From Bradysia coprophila (Eukaryota; Arthropoda; Insecta; Diptera; Sciaridae): a stretch of 64,000 bases of DNA. A program made the position numbers and the translations under genes. Positions within the stretch are counted from its first letter, which is position 1. Each line of letters begins with the position of its first letter. The notes beneath the pieces are model-generated. The model was not told the DNA's origin. It saw nothing but the letters and a program-made list of their open reading frames with translations, and searched no databases. Location of the stretch: contig NW_023503501.1 of assembly GCF_014529535.1 (NCBI RefSeq), positions 4,594,150-4,658,149 on the forward strand. The letters run 5' to 3'. Shown in pieces: positions 35,204-46,933 of this stretch.

Positions 35204-36424
35204 GTTTCTATTTCAAAATTGAACTGCCTTCTCGAGTGCCGATACCTTTTATACTGTCGATGGTTATGGAAATGGATGTCCTTTTGATTGACAGTAAAAT
35301 CACAATTTTTCTTTCCAGTTGATTGATTTCAGTTTTGCAGTCTTTTAATGACAAGAAAATTGATTGCGTGATTCGTTGGTTGAATTACGGTATAACAAAG
35401 CTATTGCGTTTCTTGACAATTTTTTAATGAACTAGACTGTTGCACGGGAGAGTTGGTAAAAGGCTTTTCAGATCACCTACGTTAATTTTCCTGTGGTTTC
35501 GTACCTGCCCCATGCCCCAATAATAGTTATTTATGACATCGAGTGCCATAATACACATCGTGAGCCTAATGAACCAAGGTTCTGAAAGTTCTTTCAGAAC
35601 CTTGTAATAAACTACTTTGCACCGAGATTTATAGAAAGTTTTATGCCACAGAGGCATCTACAGTTTGCAAATTTTGCATATTATGATGCTGAGTGGCATC
35701 AAGTCTATTTCTAGTTATTTTCCACGTGAAAACTGTTGGATTTGATACCTCAATTTTTTTCGAATTTGAGTTACAGTAAGCACTGAGTAGCGACGAAATA
35801 GTTAATTATGCAACATTATGTTCCTAAGATAGTAGATCACTTTGGATGCTGTGAAAGTTATTCGTCACAAAGGGGTTCACGCAACGTGAACGATACATAT
35901 CATTCATGTAATGGATTATTTTCGGATGGACAAACTGTTAGGTAATGGTCAACTTTCGCATGGGGCCGACAATAAATTCATTCACTGAGTTTCACATGTA
36001 GCATACAACATTGTACATAATAAACGTTTCACAAAGGTGACCAATGTTAAGATTCGGAATAGTTTAGGTTTAAATGAACTCTTCCTGAAACGATCGCATT
36101 TGACTCAAAGTATAAAAACACTGATGGCTTTGCCACACAATATAAGTGAGTGTTTCAGTTCGAATTTCGATCAGCCTTCAAAAATGGATGCTGCGGGCAC
36201 GCAGCTGTCGGAAAACAAAACAACAACAGACAAATCGAATTTTTTTCTTCTAATAATATTGTTCGAACTAAAACACGCTATAGAGTGTTCCAGTTCGAAT
36301 TTCGAACAACTTTGTCCCCGCGGCATTCCATATAAAAAATTGCAAAAGTGAAAGTGAAAATAATTTTTTCTATTGTGGCACCGCAGCATAAAATTGAACA
36401 ACTTCCGAAATGGGACACTATAAT

Positions 36425-36874
36425 CAATGAAAGTATAAACCAGGTATGGTCTGTTCATACAAACCGGCGGACATAGCGATTTCATATAAACAAACTCATC
36501 TTCGCACAAAGTTTGACATTCGACCATACCTGGTGTTGACGTTCACTGACTATAATAGAGTGTTATGATGAAAGAGAAAGAAATATTTTGACAAGTACCC
36601 CAAGGCGAGTTATAAATAACTGGTATTCGGTACTCTCGCTCGCATCGTAATGTGTTGAAAGAGAAGCAAATACTTTGACAAATACCCCAAGACAAGTTAT
36701 AATTAACTGGTAATCGGTCGTCTCGTTCTGATCATAACAGTCTATAACAGTATTTCCGCAATGAAAGTATAAACCAGGTATGGTCTGTTCATACGTATGC
36801 TTATATGAAATCGCTATGTCCTCCGCTACATATAAAGTTTGACATTCGACCATACCTTGTGTTGACGTTCATTG
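36425..36874. mobile_element. duplicated ~120-bp TIR unit flanking a second repeat
   Basis: Units at 36425-36548 and 36759-36874 are near-identical direct copies, each starting caatgaaagtataaaccagg and ending in inverted form (cgaccatacctggtgttgac). The 210 bp between them (about 36555-36755) match 44160-44385 in inverted orientation, including tattttgacaagtaccccaa twice. A decayed relative of the outer unit (gaaagtatagaataggtatg) lies near 47985. Confidence 0.7.
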
Positions 36875-37190
36875 TATTTCCGGACAATTTGACAGATTTG
36901 TCATGATGATATTGTAAGTGTAAGAAACAAACGTCGGTCTTTTCCAAATTTTGATAACTATTATTGTGTGTATGACACTCACATTGTGTGGCAGGGTCAT
37001 CAGAATATTTTATTGAAAGCTGGTTTTTATGTATATCAGTATTGCGCGCCATTTCTTTTGAAAAAAGCGACAGTTTCTACTAACCGACTTGAGCGTCATC
37101 TGTACGAAATATAAAGTCTCGGGAAGCGCGGGAAGCTAATGGAAATTGACAGCTCATCGATAACGCAGTTCATATCTGACTGTGAATCCA

Positions 37191-37199
37191 CCTTTTTCG
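37191..37199 (+). promoter_or_regulatory. RpS25: TCT/TOP-type polypyrimidine initiator of RpS25
   Basis: cctttttcg 14 bp before the ATG resembles the TCT initiator (5' TOP) used by insect ribosomal protein genes. It implies a very short 5' UTR and growth-linked translation. Assigned from position and composition only. Confidence 0.45.
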
Positions 37200-37212
37200 C
37201 GTGTAAATCAAG

Positions 37213-38061
37213 ATGGTGAGTCGCACGAATTTTTCTGCTCTCGAATTTCTATTGTTTTTCCCAACAAAAACCAGATATTTGATGGCAATAAATTGCAAAA
37301 TATTTGTAGCGAGTGTGTGAGAAACGAATTTCGTACAAATTTCATGGTGCACAGTGATTTGAGTCAATAAATTTCGATTGTTGTATTCGTTGGCCATGTG
37401 GAGGAAGTTCGTCTTGTTGATACTGCTTTTGATATTTATGCGACAAAATCAATCATTCCATGAAATTTGTGTGATTTTAGTGTGTTCGCTCCGCGGTTTT
37501 GCGATAGTTCCGGTTTATTTGTGAAATTCATTTGGATTTGAAAAAGATTTTGGTGAACATAACCTCAATTCACCACTCTCCGCATCGATTCATTTACATA
37601 GCTGACGCTACATTAATCCATTTCTCGTTACAGCCGCCAAAAAAAGACTCGAAGGCTTCGGCTAAACAGCCACAAAAAACACAAAAGAAGAAGGAAGGAG
37701 GTGGAGGTGGCAAGGCCAAGAAGAAGAAGTGGTCAAAGGGAAAAGTTCGTGACAAGTTGAACAATCAAGTCTTGTTCGACAAGCCGACATACGAAAAGTT
37801 GTACAAAGAAGTGCCCCAGTACAAGTTGATCACGCCATCAGTCGTATCGGAAAGATTGAAGATTCGTGGATCATTGGCCCGACGAGCGCTCATTGAACTT
37901 CGTGATAAAGGTACGTTTTACCGGAGTGCAACTTCTTGTGGCTGGGTCTTGACATTTCGATTTGCTATTTTTTTGTTGCAGGATTGATTAAGCAAGTCAT
38001 TCAACATCACGCTCAAGTGATTTACACGAGAACAACAAAGGGTGACGATCCAGCTGCATAA
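37213..38061 (+). CDS. RpS25: 40S ribosomal protein S25 (eS25)
   Basis: A small-subunit ribosomal protein at the subunit head near the decoding region. Exon 1 contributes only the ATG (37213-37215), followed immediately by a gtgagt donor. Exons 37634-37910 and 37982-38061 follow, for 360 nt = 119 aa. The N-terminal Lys-rich tail ([20 protein letters not shown], Gly run, [18 protein letters not shown]) and the winged-helix core ([51 protein letters not shown]) match eS25 essentially throughout. Fly RpS25 is 117 aa. A pyrimidine-rich initiator precedes the ATG and AATAAA lies at 38104-38109. Confidence 0.98.
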
Positions 38062-39488
38062 ATCGATTGATAACATTTGTCGACCAATGTTTGAGATGAA
38101 TGCAATAAAAACCTGAAAAACTAACGCCGGCAGAGTTCTTAATTGAAGTAAGGGTAACCATAAGGGTTCCAGAAACAACACCGAAGAGTGGTAATGTGGT
38201 TTGGATGCGGCGTTCATCCTCAAAGAAATTTTTACGGAAATGTGTTTGTGGGGGTTTCATGAATGTCTTGCTCGTCACCCTCGTCACGTTAAATTGGAGA
38301 AGTTCGAACAGTGCTTGCCATACCACTGAAAAATATTGTCTGCTGCTGCGACTTCTGTCTTCTCCACACATTTCGTTGCTCACACCTTGTCTGGTAACTA
38401 ATTTACCAGGAAAATTTGTAAGGAAGGTAGCAGGTCCATTGTCCCAATGAAGTCAGTCATCAACTAAGCGACAGCGTTTCTTGAAAACTTTTCAGAAGGA
38501 GGAGTTTTACACAAAATCGGAGCCCTGAACCAGGTTGATTGAGCTTGTAATCGGTTGGAGACGGATGCCACTGCTACCAAAACTATTTACCGACTCTGTC
38601 TATCGAAAATCGGCCGTTGTATGACCCTCCGAATATCTCAATTCTTAAATTTCAAAAAATATCCACCAGCTTCCCTTGCACCCATTTTTGTACCATTACC
38701 ATTCCATCTGCTACCGATTACAATCTCAATCGGTTCACTATCACTCTATGCGCGGTTTGGGCGCCTCTGGTTCCACTGGTTTAGGGCCTGATGATGAACC
38801 TCATGATTCATCAGTGATTACTACTATCCAAAAATCTTGAATTTGACTTCGTATGTTAAAGTACATGGGGCAGTCAATAAAAATCTGTATCGTCAGTTGA
38901 CTACGAAATTTCGGTACTTCGGGTAAGCATCAAAAATCGTACACATCACACGCGGACAGATCCATCGAACAAAATATTTCGGGCATGTATACTTACCAAG
39001 TGACCTCCAAATGCTACGCTTCTGCTTCCGGACGTACTTTGGGTATGTATCAGTGTAACCTGCAGAGGTTCACCTAAATTTGGTTGCGATATTGTATTTA
39101 CATTGACATAGCAGTATGTGGTTACCATTTATTCAAGTTTGGCGCATATCTTATTGCTACTAGTGCATCTGAGGGCCGGAAACCCTCGATACGCTTGCTC
39201 AATTTTTTTGCAATTGGAATTGATTCTTTCTTTGGAGACAAAACATATTGACCGTAAAACGACCTGCCATTCTGTCACACCTTGCCCTTCTTTTCACAAA
39301 AATATTGTAACCTACCCAACGACGTTCTTGTTCGTACAAATTTCCTTGTTGGTCGATTATCGTAATCATATTGTGCACAAACCGAATGATTAAAAAAACA
39401 TGTTCCCGCTGTTTCACATATAGACAAAAAATAGATAGGAAGATCACATTTTTTATTTGCTAGCCGTCTACTATAAGTAGATAAGTTC
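38062..39488. other. intergenic, no firm genes
   Basis: Beyond the RpS25 3' end I see no convincing gene. A minus-strand open stretch near 39199-39370 (translation includes IDQQGNLYEQERRW) has protein-like composition and could be a downstream exon of the candidate at 39489-40046, but no splice model could be proved. Confidence 0.45.
38104..38109 (+). terminator. RpS25: RpS25 poly(A) signal
   Basis: AATAAA 43 bp after the RpS25 stop codon. Confidence 0.6.
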
Positions 39489-40046
39489 CTATTTTTGGGC
39501 ATGTGAACTTAAAGAAATATTTAACGTACTTGTGTGGTGATAGCACGCTAGTTCAATAGTATCAACATCAGGGATCAGGGTATTATGTCGTGCATAAAGG
39601 TTACAGTACATGCCGTGATTGTGTATACAGAGCATACTAATGTAATATACCCGTTCCATTGATGCGGTGATAATGTTTGTGGTAAGTTTTCGGTTTATTT
39701 TGCGTTGGGATGTAGATGAACACGTTTCTAAATAACTTTCCACCAATTCATTCTCATCAGAGAGTATTGTTTCCACACAAAACGAGTTGTTGCAATGGCT
39801 CTCCGGTTGTCGGTACTGGTCCAACTGGAAATAAAGCCACGTGAAACTGTCCGACCAGATCTTAAGTGTTTCCACACCAGAAATCCTAAACACTCACTCA
39901 ATTTCTATGTCGGGTGTCGTCGTCAAGGCGGGGAGGTTTTCATACAAGATAAGAAAATAAGAAATTCACCTATCGTGATTATTGTAGTTGCCGTGATGAT
40001 ATGGTGAGAAATTGTGGTCGTAAAGGATGCAGGATTGCGTCGTCAT
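39489..40046 (-). CDS. possible uncharacterised gene, at least two exons
   Basis: Exon A 40046-39970 (MTTQSCILYDHNFSPYHHG...) joins in phase to exon B (from 39885) through an 84-bp intron with GT-AG ends and a pyrimidine-containing acceptor. Exon B reads RISGVETLKIWSDSFTWLYFQL, continues for about 110 residues with several cysteines, and either ends at 39489 or splices at a gtacgt donor near 39533. Composition is protein-like and non-repetitive. I do not recognise the product, and the real gene may extend further in either direction. Confidence 0.35.
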
Positions 40047-41447
40047 CGTTGGGTGATAGGGAACTGTGATTGAAAAACAGTAATTTTACATTTTTTATTA
40101 GAAGTCACAGTAATCCTGCAATCAATCTATTTACTTGGTTGACAACATGAAGTTGTTCATTCTGTTTCGATCTGTTTACAACAAAACATTTAAATTATTC
40201 TGTTCTCTATTCGGATTCAGATCAAGTTATTTTATTCATTCTGCCACGCATATCCTCAACTTCCTACACTTTTATCCTTTTATACTTTGGTTGCGGACTT
40301 ACGTGTTGACTGTAAAACCTTGGTTCGAAAATTTTGATGTCATCGTGATCAATTGGGATCATTTGGATGTGTCTTTACCTATGTTTATTAGAACCTTCAA
40401 ATACGCGAGGAAAGATGAGGTTTAAATCACTAAGGTGAAACTTTACCTTCAGTAACTGGCCTTCATCTTGACGGGAAACGGCACACAAGAAGTAGAATTT
40501 CCATCACTAGTCCCAATTACTATTAGACTAAAGGCCGAAAACAAACGAGCAATTTTGCGTTACTGGGATTGACAATTATGCTGCGATTTCCATTGTTTAG
40601 CCTGTGGTGAATATCTGATTACAATAGAAAACGCAGCAAATGCAAAACTGCTCGAGTGTTTTCGGCCTTACCGAACTCTACCAGAATTTACCCGTAAATT
40701 TCCGTTAATTTTTGGTATTTGTAATAGTTTCCTTATCTCTCTCGCTCGATCAAGTCCTATATTGATTACAAAAAAGCAATTGGCCCATTTACTGAACGTG
40801 ACTAACGCAAACACCATTCAATGTATTCGGGTATTCGTCGGTCGGCGTTGGTATTTGCTAAATTCTATGCTTGGTCAAGCATCTCCAATCGAGTTTTTAA
40901 GTATATAAATCTTTGCCTCGTTATCTTTTTTGTTTTTTTTGTTATTTCATTTCACCATATCAATTTTGCGATTGGTGAGGTGCAACGTTTTATAATACAT
41001 GACAAATTAATGTAACTGGTGTCACATTGACTTTGTTCATTCAACAGCGGTGCTTCGAGATGCTGTGTCCTTGTCAGTAGTGAAAATATTTTTTTTTTCG
41101 GAGAGCTTAGAAAGTGCCTGATATCAGAATCGATTCATTTTTGTTGGCGTTCTGTGAACTCGGTAATCTTTGATATTTTTTTACATTTTCTGATAAAATC
41201 TGTGGTGAAATTGTCTTGCGAAAAATGCCAGAGTTGATTTCATGAGTGGCATTCAAAGTGATTTGAATAAAAATGGCATGCCAGATGCAGAGCCCAATTG
41301 CTTGGATTTTTTTCTTTTTGATAAATTCAAGAATATTTCGAGACATGGAGTTTGAATTCGTAAAAAAATAGTTCGACGAAAATTGGGTCCAACTAACCCT
41401 CACTTTCATTCGCGTTTTCCAGTTTCTCAAAAACATAAAATCCTATC
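40047..41447. other. intergenic upstream of elongase 1
   Basis: Holds the TIR element at 40529-40671 and AT-rich sequence. The last few hundred bases should include the elongase promoter and 5' UTR. No convincing coding exon. Confidence 0.55.
40529..40671. mobile_element. short TIR element (AAGGCCGAAAAC ends)
   Basis: aaggccgaaaacaaacgagc at the left and its imperfect inverted copy (gctcgagtgttttcggcctt) at the right bound about 140 bp of non-coding DNA; internal arms match for about 28 bp. No clear target-site duplication. Confidence 0.65.
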
Positions 41448-42754
41448 ATGGCCGCCACATTCATACCAATCAACCTAACCGAACCGGATTACTTGACTAT
41501 AACCGAATATGAGCGAAATTTCGATCTGACCTACTGGCGGAAATACTTTGGTGATGGAAACTGGGTAGCATCTGTCTACTTTTCGGCCATCTATGTCGTC
41601 TGCGTGTTCGGTGGAAGTATTCTGATGCAACAGAGGCAACCGTTCAAATTGAACGGATTGCTAACGATCTGGAATGTGGCACTGGCTGCGATGTCAGTGT
41701 GGGCATTTTCGCGTTGCTTGCCGGAGTTTCTGCACATTATGTTGGGCGAAAATGGATTTCATAATTCGATCTGTGAATGGTAGGTGTTTTGCCGTACAGT
41801 GGCATGATATGGCGTTTCCGTCGGTCAAACGAAAGTCTTGTATTTTTCGCAGGAAAGATCATAATCATGCGACGGCATTTTGGAGCTTTGTTTTGTTGCT
41901 GTCGAAAGTAATCGAATTGGGTGACACCGCCTTTATCGTGCTGCGCAAACAGAAATTGGTTTTCCTTCACTGGTATACACGTCCATCATTGTCGAAAGTT
42001 CTAAATTTATCGTTCCTGTTCAATTGGGTTTAGGTACCACCATGTCACAACATTGACGAGCTGGTGGGTCATGTACTCGTTTTACGAGCCGAATCAGCTC
42101 TGGTACATCGTCATGAACTCATTCGTCCATAGTTTTATGTACACCTATTACGCCCTGCGGGTAAGTCATTTCAATGTTCCTTTTTGACTTGAGGTGGCGT
42201 CGGGGATTTTATCAGACATAATGTGAGAGCTAAACCTGAACTTACAACTTTGACGGGACGAGTGAGTTAGCCTGTTACTCTCTAGTCTGTTGGATATACA
42301 TGCTTGAACTGTAGCTAGAAATGCCGGGACCAAACGGTCATTCTTTTTAATGATTTTTAACTGAGTACTTAGCCAGGGCAAATATTAAAATAAATCGACG
42401 GGAAGCGAGCGGAAAAAATTATTGTAAAAACATCGGGAGATCATGAGACGAATTAACAAAATTTTGTTTTTCCACAACACTGGGTTTCAGGCCATGAAAG
42501 TCAGAGTTCCTAAACCGATTGCAATGTTCATCACGACCATTCAATTGTTACAAATGGTTTTCGGTGTTATCGTCAACGTATACACAATCCGAACGATGTA
42601 TTACATTGGAACGCCGGCAGATTGTCCGCATCGAAATTGGTTCGGTCTGAAGGTCTCGTTTGCCATTTATGTTCCGTACACCATTTTGTTCCTCAAACTG
42701 TTCGTCGACTCGTATATCATCCCCAAGCAAGTGAAGCCAAAGAAGACCGATTAG
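41448..42754 (+). CDS. ELOVL6-type very-long-chain fatty acid elongase (copy 1)
   Basis: An ER-membrane 3-ketoacyl-CoA synthase that condenses malonyl-CoA with long-chain acyl-CoA, the first step of two-carbon elongation. Exons 41448-41779, 41853-41972, 42034-42160 and 42491-42754 give 843 nt = 280 aa. Hallmarks in order: multiple membrane helices, KxxELGDTxF-type block ([17 protein letters not shown]), the catalytic histidine box LHWYHHVT (HxxHH), the block [16 protein letters not shown], and a Lys-rich ER-retention-like tail (KQVKPKKTD). The intron after 41972 falls inside the histidine box, between Trp and Tyr. Closest group by wording is ELOVL6 (fly Baldspot), but it is divergent. A tandem paralog follows at 45467. 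Confidence 0.95.
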
Positions 42755-45466
42755 TTGCATGTACAAAATAGGCGCTTCAGGCGCATCAGTTATTTGAAAA
42801 TAAATTTATTGAATCTGGAACGGCGACAGCATTTTTATTCCGAAATTAAAGTGAGAGCCGTTCATAAATTATGTTAAGTTCTCTTACTATATGAAGCTCC
42901 GTTACCGAAAGCGAAGGCTGCAACGTTGCATGCCAAGATTTATACGAAAACCAAGACGAAGAGTTGAAACTTTGGTCCAAGCGTCGAGAGTACCATCGAA
43001 TCAGAGATAGAATGAATATAAAATCTTTAAAACACGCCCGGGAAACCAGACACAAATACTTCACTGAAGAAATTCATATTTTGGTATTGCTCCTATCACA
43101 CAACTTTCCACGATGATTACACTCAAACCGTCAACAGGTCAACAAATGTCGTATATCGCTAATTATTAATTTATTATGCAAACGAATGCATAATTTACAT
43201 TTGAAGGGAAAACGGATTAAATTATAAGCAAGTAATTAGACCTGAATCGGTAATACTCAATCAAATACACGAGTCAATGCATTCCTGGCATGTAAGTAGA
43301 AAAACTAATAGCGATCAAATTCGGACAGTGTAACCTCTGATATAATAGTCATTGATGCGCCAAGTTTCGTGTGAAATCGCTCTGAATGTCATATAAAGCT
43401 TCGAGTGTCATAATGGTGTTTATGACATACGAGTGCAAAGTACTTCATTAGGCTCCAGATATCTGACTATGACATGAAACCGTCGGCACATCGTGAGCCA
43501 AGTTCTTTGCACCGAGATTCATACAACAATTTACGCAACAGAGACATTTAAAGTCTGTAAATTTGGCTTAAAACCAGTTTTATGCGATACAGTGGTAAAA
43601 AACTTCACTTTTTAGCCCCGTGAGTCGTACTTTATAAAGGGCGGTTCGCGAACTAGGCATCAATACACCTAAAAAATTCAAAAAAATATTTTTTGTGTAA
43701 AGTCAAAACAATGGCTATCACTATCACATTTGTGTGTTAGCGCTGCAGAACTTTGAGTTTCTTCTGAGGATTCCGTTCCAATTTTCCGAGAAAAAAAAAC
43801 CAGAAGAAGCTTAAGGTTAACGAACGCTCCCGAAAGCTTTCACACAAATGAGATATTTTTGACTTACCATGGCATAGCAGTGTCATGAAAAACTTTGAGT
43901 TTCTTTTTGATGCCATAGGGAAATGCTGTTTGGAAACTAAAGATCAAATCATAGAACACTGCTCCAAGCAATATCACTCATATTTCAGACGTCAAGAAAC
44001 CTCCAAATATTTTCTATGACAATGCTAGTAGCAGTGCTATGCTCAAATGTAATAGATTTCTGTATAATTCTGACACATTTGTTCATAAAATTTCTAATGT
44101 TCGCAATCAACGCACTTCAAGCATGAGTAGTACTCTAAAAATGGTACTGAAACTTGACAGTGTAAAACTGTAAAATACTGTTAAAAACCATATACTGTTA
44201 TGATCATAGCGAGAAAACCGAAGACTAATTATTATAACTTGCCTTGGGGTACTTGTCAAAGTATTTACTTCTCTTTCAACGTGGTACGTTGAGAGCGAGA
44301 GGACCGAAGACCAGTTTATTATAACTTGCCTTGGGGTACTTGTCAAAATATCTCTTTCTCTTTCATCATAACACTCTATTTCATACAAAATAGTACTTTA
44401 TCTGGCAGCTGTCAACTGTGATCACTTTTGCTTGAAGTGCGTTGTCGCGGTCTATGTTTTTGTGAACCAACTTCACTACAATGATATTTCATGGATACTA
44501 ATACTCATAATACTCTTATTATTATCCAAGTTATTCCACATTCTCACCCATTAAACGACTGTTCGGGGGATTACTGTGACCGCCATGCGTGTTCATTGTA
44601 ATGTGTCCTTCAAATTCCTTGTCATTTGTCGGTTTGTATATGTGCTGATAATTACGGTCATCCATTACGGGATTATTACACCAAACATTTTCGAGTTACC
44701 AGATACCAGGGCTGTGCTACGTTGTTTTGGCTTAAAACGCGGCAATCTCAACGCATGTGCTTTGCTTAGTCAGATTTTAGTCGCAATGCTGCGTCAGCGA
44801 TTGCAGCTGCGAATGTACAACAGTGAAATAAATAACGTATTATACACCAGAACAAAACTTTGAGTGATATGTTAAATAATATATTTATCTGCCAACAAAT
44901 TCGATTTTGTGACTTCCTCGTTCATTGCCTAGTAGAATAATTTATCATTCGAAATAAGGTAATGAACTAATTTTAATTAGCCTGCCACGTCAATGTGAAT
45001 TTTAAATTATAAATTTACAATAAAAATATATAAATAAAATACTAGCTGATGTATTTGGAACGATCAGTATGGGACGAACCGTACGGGACAGTCGATTGCG
45101 TAGCAGCATTTTATAGGAGCGATCGGGCGATTTCATTTGCCAAGTGAGAGTGCCAGCACTAAGGATTGCTTCCAAATCCAATTTGATCCGGATTCAATAA
45201 AGGTATGTGCGTACTGCACAGAAACTCCATGAATTTGCTGGTAATTATCCTGGTTTTCATGGTACATCTCATAGCAAATTACATGGTATATTGTGTAGTA
45301 GAACTGTCGGGTGAATTTACAATTCCCTTAAAATCCGGCTCTGTTTTCAATCATTAGGCAATTCAAGGCTGTCAAAAATATTTGAGTTTCTGGCACACTT
45401 TTAGCTACACTAAAGCTTTGCTAAAAAAAATCATTTTCTAGGTCCAACGAAAAAAAAAAACTCAAA
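42755..45466. other. intergenic between elongase paralogs
   Basis: 2.7 kb of AT-rich DNA. It contains a repeat at 43440-43560 related to 35540-35660, a sequence at 44040-44100 related to 48300-48360, and the TIR element 44108-44444. An open frame at 44576-44863 starts from GTG and has no other support. Confidence 0.6.
44108..44444. mobile_element. TIR element, CAACGCACTTCAAGC family (copy 3) with inserted repeat
   Basis: Ends caacgcacttcaagcatgag and (inverted) caacgcacttcaagcaaaag are the best-preserved of the family in this window. The interior holds a tandem pair of a ~95-bp unit containing ttgccttggggtacttgtca; the same pair, inverted, lies at 36555-36755. Non-coding. Confidence 0.75.
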
Positions 45467-46525
45467 ATGTCTATCGACATGTCCGACATACAGCCCATCA
45501 ACATGATCGAACCGGATTTCATTACCCTAACCGATTATGAACGAAATTTCGATCCAATTTATTGGCGCAAAACATACCGTCAAATTTGGATGGGAACTGT
45601 TTACCTCTCCGTTGTCTATCTAATAGGAGCATTTGGTGGAGCATATCTAATGCGAAACAGAAAACCCTATAAACTTAACGGTTTGCTGGCTGTGTGGAAC
45701 ATATTGTTGAGCATAATGTCAATATGGGCATTTTGTCGTACAATACCCGAGTTTACCAATCATCTGACAGGCGAGAATGGACTGTACCATACCGTTTGCG
45801 AGTGGTAGGTATTTTGTCGGTAAAAAATAACGTCGACTGTCCTAAGTAGTGATTTATCTTTGAATATGATTGAAAAAGGACACATCATAATGGGGCCAGT
45901 GCCCTCTGGGGGTTCGTGATAATGGTATCGAAAGTTTTCGAATTCGGAGACACGGCCTTTATCGTGCTACGTAAACAGGAGCTGAAGTTCATTCATTATT
46001 ACCATCATGTGGTTACAGCTATAAGCTGGGCGTACATGTACCCATTTTATGAACCCGTACAGATGTGGTTTGTTGTCATGAATGCATTCGTTCATAGTTT
46101 AATGTATCCCTACTATGCGCTTAGGGTAAGCTTGGCTCTCATTGCGAATGAAAGAGAAATGGTAACAAAGGATGTTGCATCCACCTAGTTGGGTGTCACA
46201 ACACTCTGTTATTATTTCACTTTTTGTGAAAACGATTTTCCTTAAACATCTCGTCTTTTAGGCAATGAAAATCAGCATGCCCAAGGTGGTCGCAATGGGT
46301 ATCACAACTGTGCAGATTTTACAAATGTTTGCCGGCGTGTTCGTCAATGTGTATTCAATTTGGATAATGTATATTGTTGGAAGTCCGGCCGATTGTCCCG
46401 ACAGAGTCGAAAGGGGTGTGCTGATATGCTCCGTAATTTATTTCGTTTTTTCAATTTTGTTCTTCCATTTCTTCATTACCAATTACATTACTGGCACGGC
46501 AAGAGTGAAGTCGAAGAAGGTCTGA
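45467..46525 (+). CDS. ELOVL6-type fatty acid elongase (copy 2)
   Basis: Tandem paralog of the gene at 41448. Exons 45467-45804, 45879-46125 and 46262-46525 give 849 nt = 282 aa. It keeps the elongase signatures: [17 protein letters not shown], histidine box FIHYYHHVV (HxxHH intact), MNAFVHSLMYPYYALR, and a basic C-terminus (ARVKSKKV). The N-terminal DYERNFDPIYWRK matches copy 1 closely. It lacks the intron that copy 1 has inside the histidine box; the other two introns are at identical positions and phases. It is probably ER-located with a different chain length or tissue role, which is inference. An AATAAA lies near 46675. Confidence 0.93.
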
Positions 46526-46933
46526 TGTGTGTGATTGAAATTAAAAATTTAGTTGAACGAACATACGAATGTTTTATGTGTCTTTAGTCCGGTAGTGTGT
46601 AGCTAAAAAATATCGGCTTACGACTGAGGATTACCATCGGTAAATTTACTGATTTAAGACGGTAGTCTTAGTAACAATAAAAAAGTCCGAGAAGAGTAAA
46701 AGTATATTTGAATGCGGAATAGATCGCCCTGCACTTTACGAACTGCCTCCACCATATTTTTGAAATCTTTAAACAGACTCAGGAGTGACTAGCCTTGACT
46801 GGCCGGTGCTGGCTATTTAATTAAAAAATTGGAGAGTAGAGCCATGTATTGGACTTAAGACTTAATTAGACCAGCAAATCAATGGCGAGATTTTTTATTG
46901 AACTACAAAATGTCGTCAACATAAAATGAATAA
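46526..46933. other. short intergenic gap
   Basis: 3' flank of elongase copy 2 (poly(A) signal near 46675) and of the Apple-domain gene, which ends here on the opposite strand (minus-strand AATAAA near 46893). No other content. Confidence 0.6.

Larger units (their letters stand above)
35204..37212. other. intergenic with dispersed repeats
   Basis: Contains a perfect hairpin (aaggttctgaaag tt ctttcagaacctt, about 35574-35601). That hairpin sits inside a sequence resembling 43440-43560 (catcgtgagcc...tttgcaccgagatt). It also contains a direct repeat of tgttccagttcgaatttcga-like sequence (36150-36170, 36287-36307) and the nested element pair at 36425-36874. The open frames here overlap repeats and are not credible genes. 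Confidence 0.6.

Noticed and set aside
36037-36351. Plus-strand frame near 36 kb
   Set aside because: Composed of a duplicated cagttcgaatttcga segment; both halves are repeat sequence.
44576-44863. 95-aa plus-strand frame between the elongases
   Set aside because: GTG start, no conserved motif, and repeat-rich surroundings.
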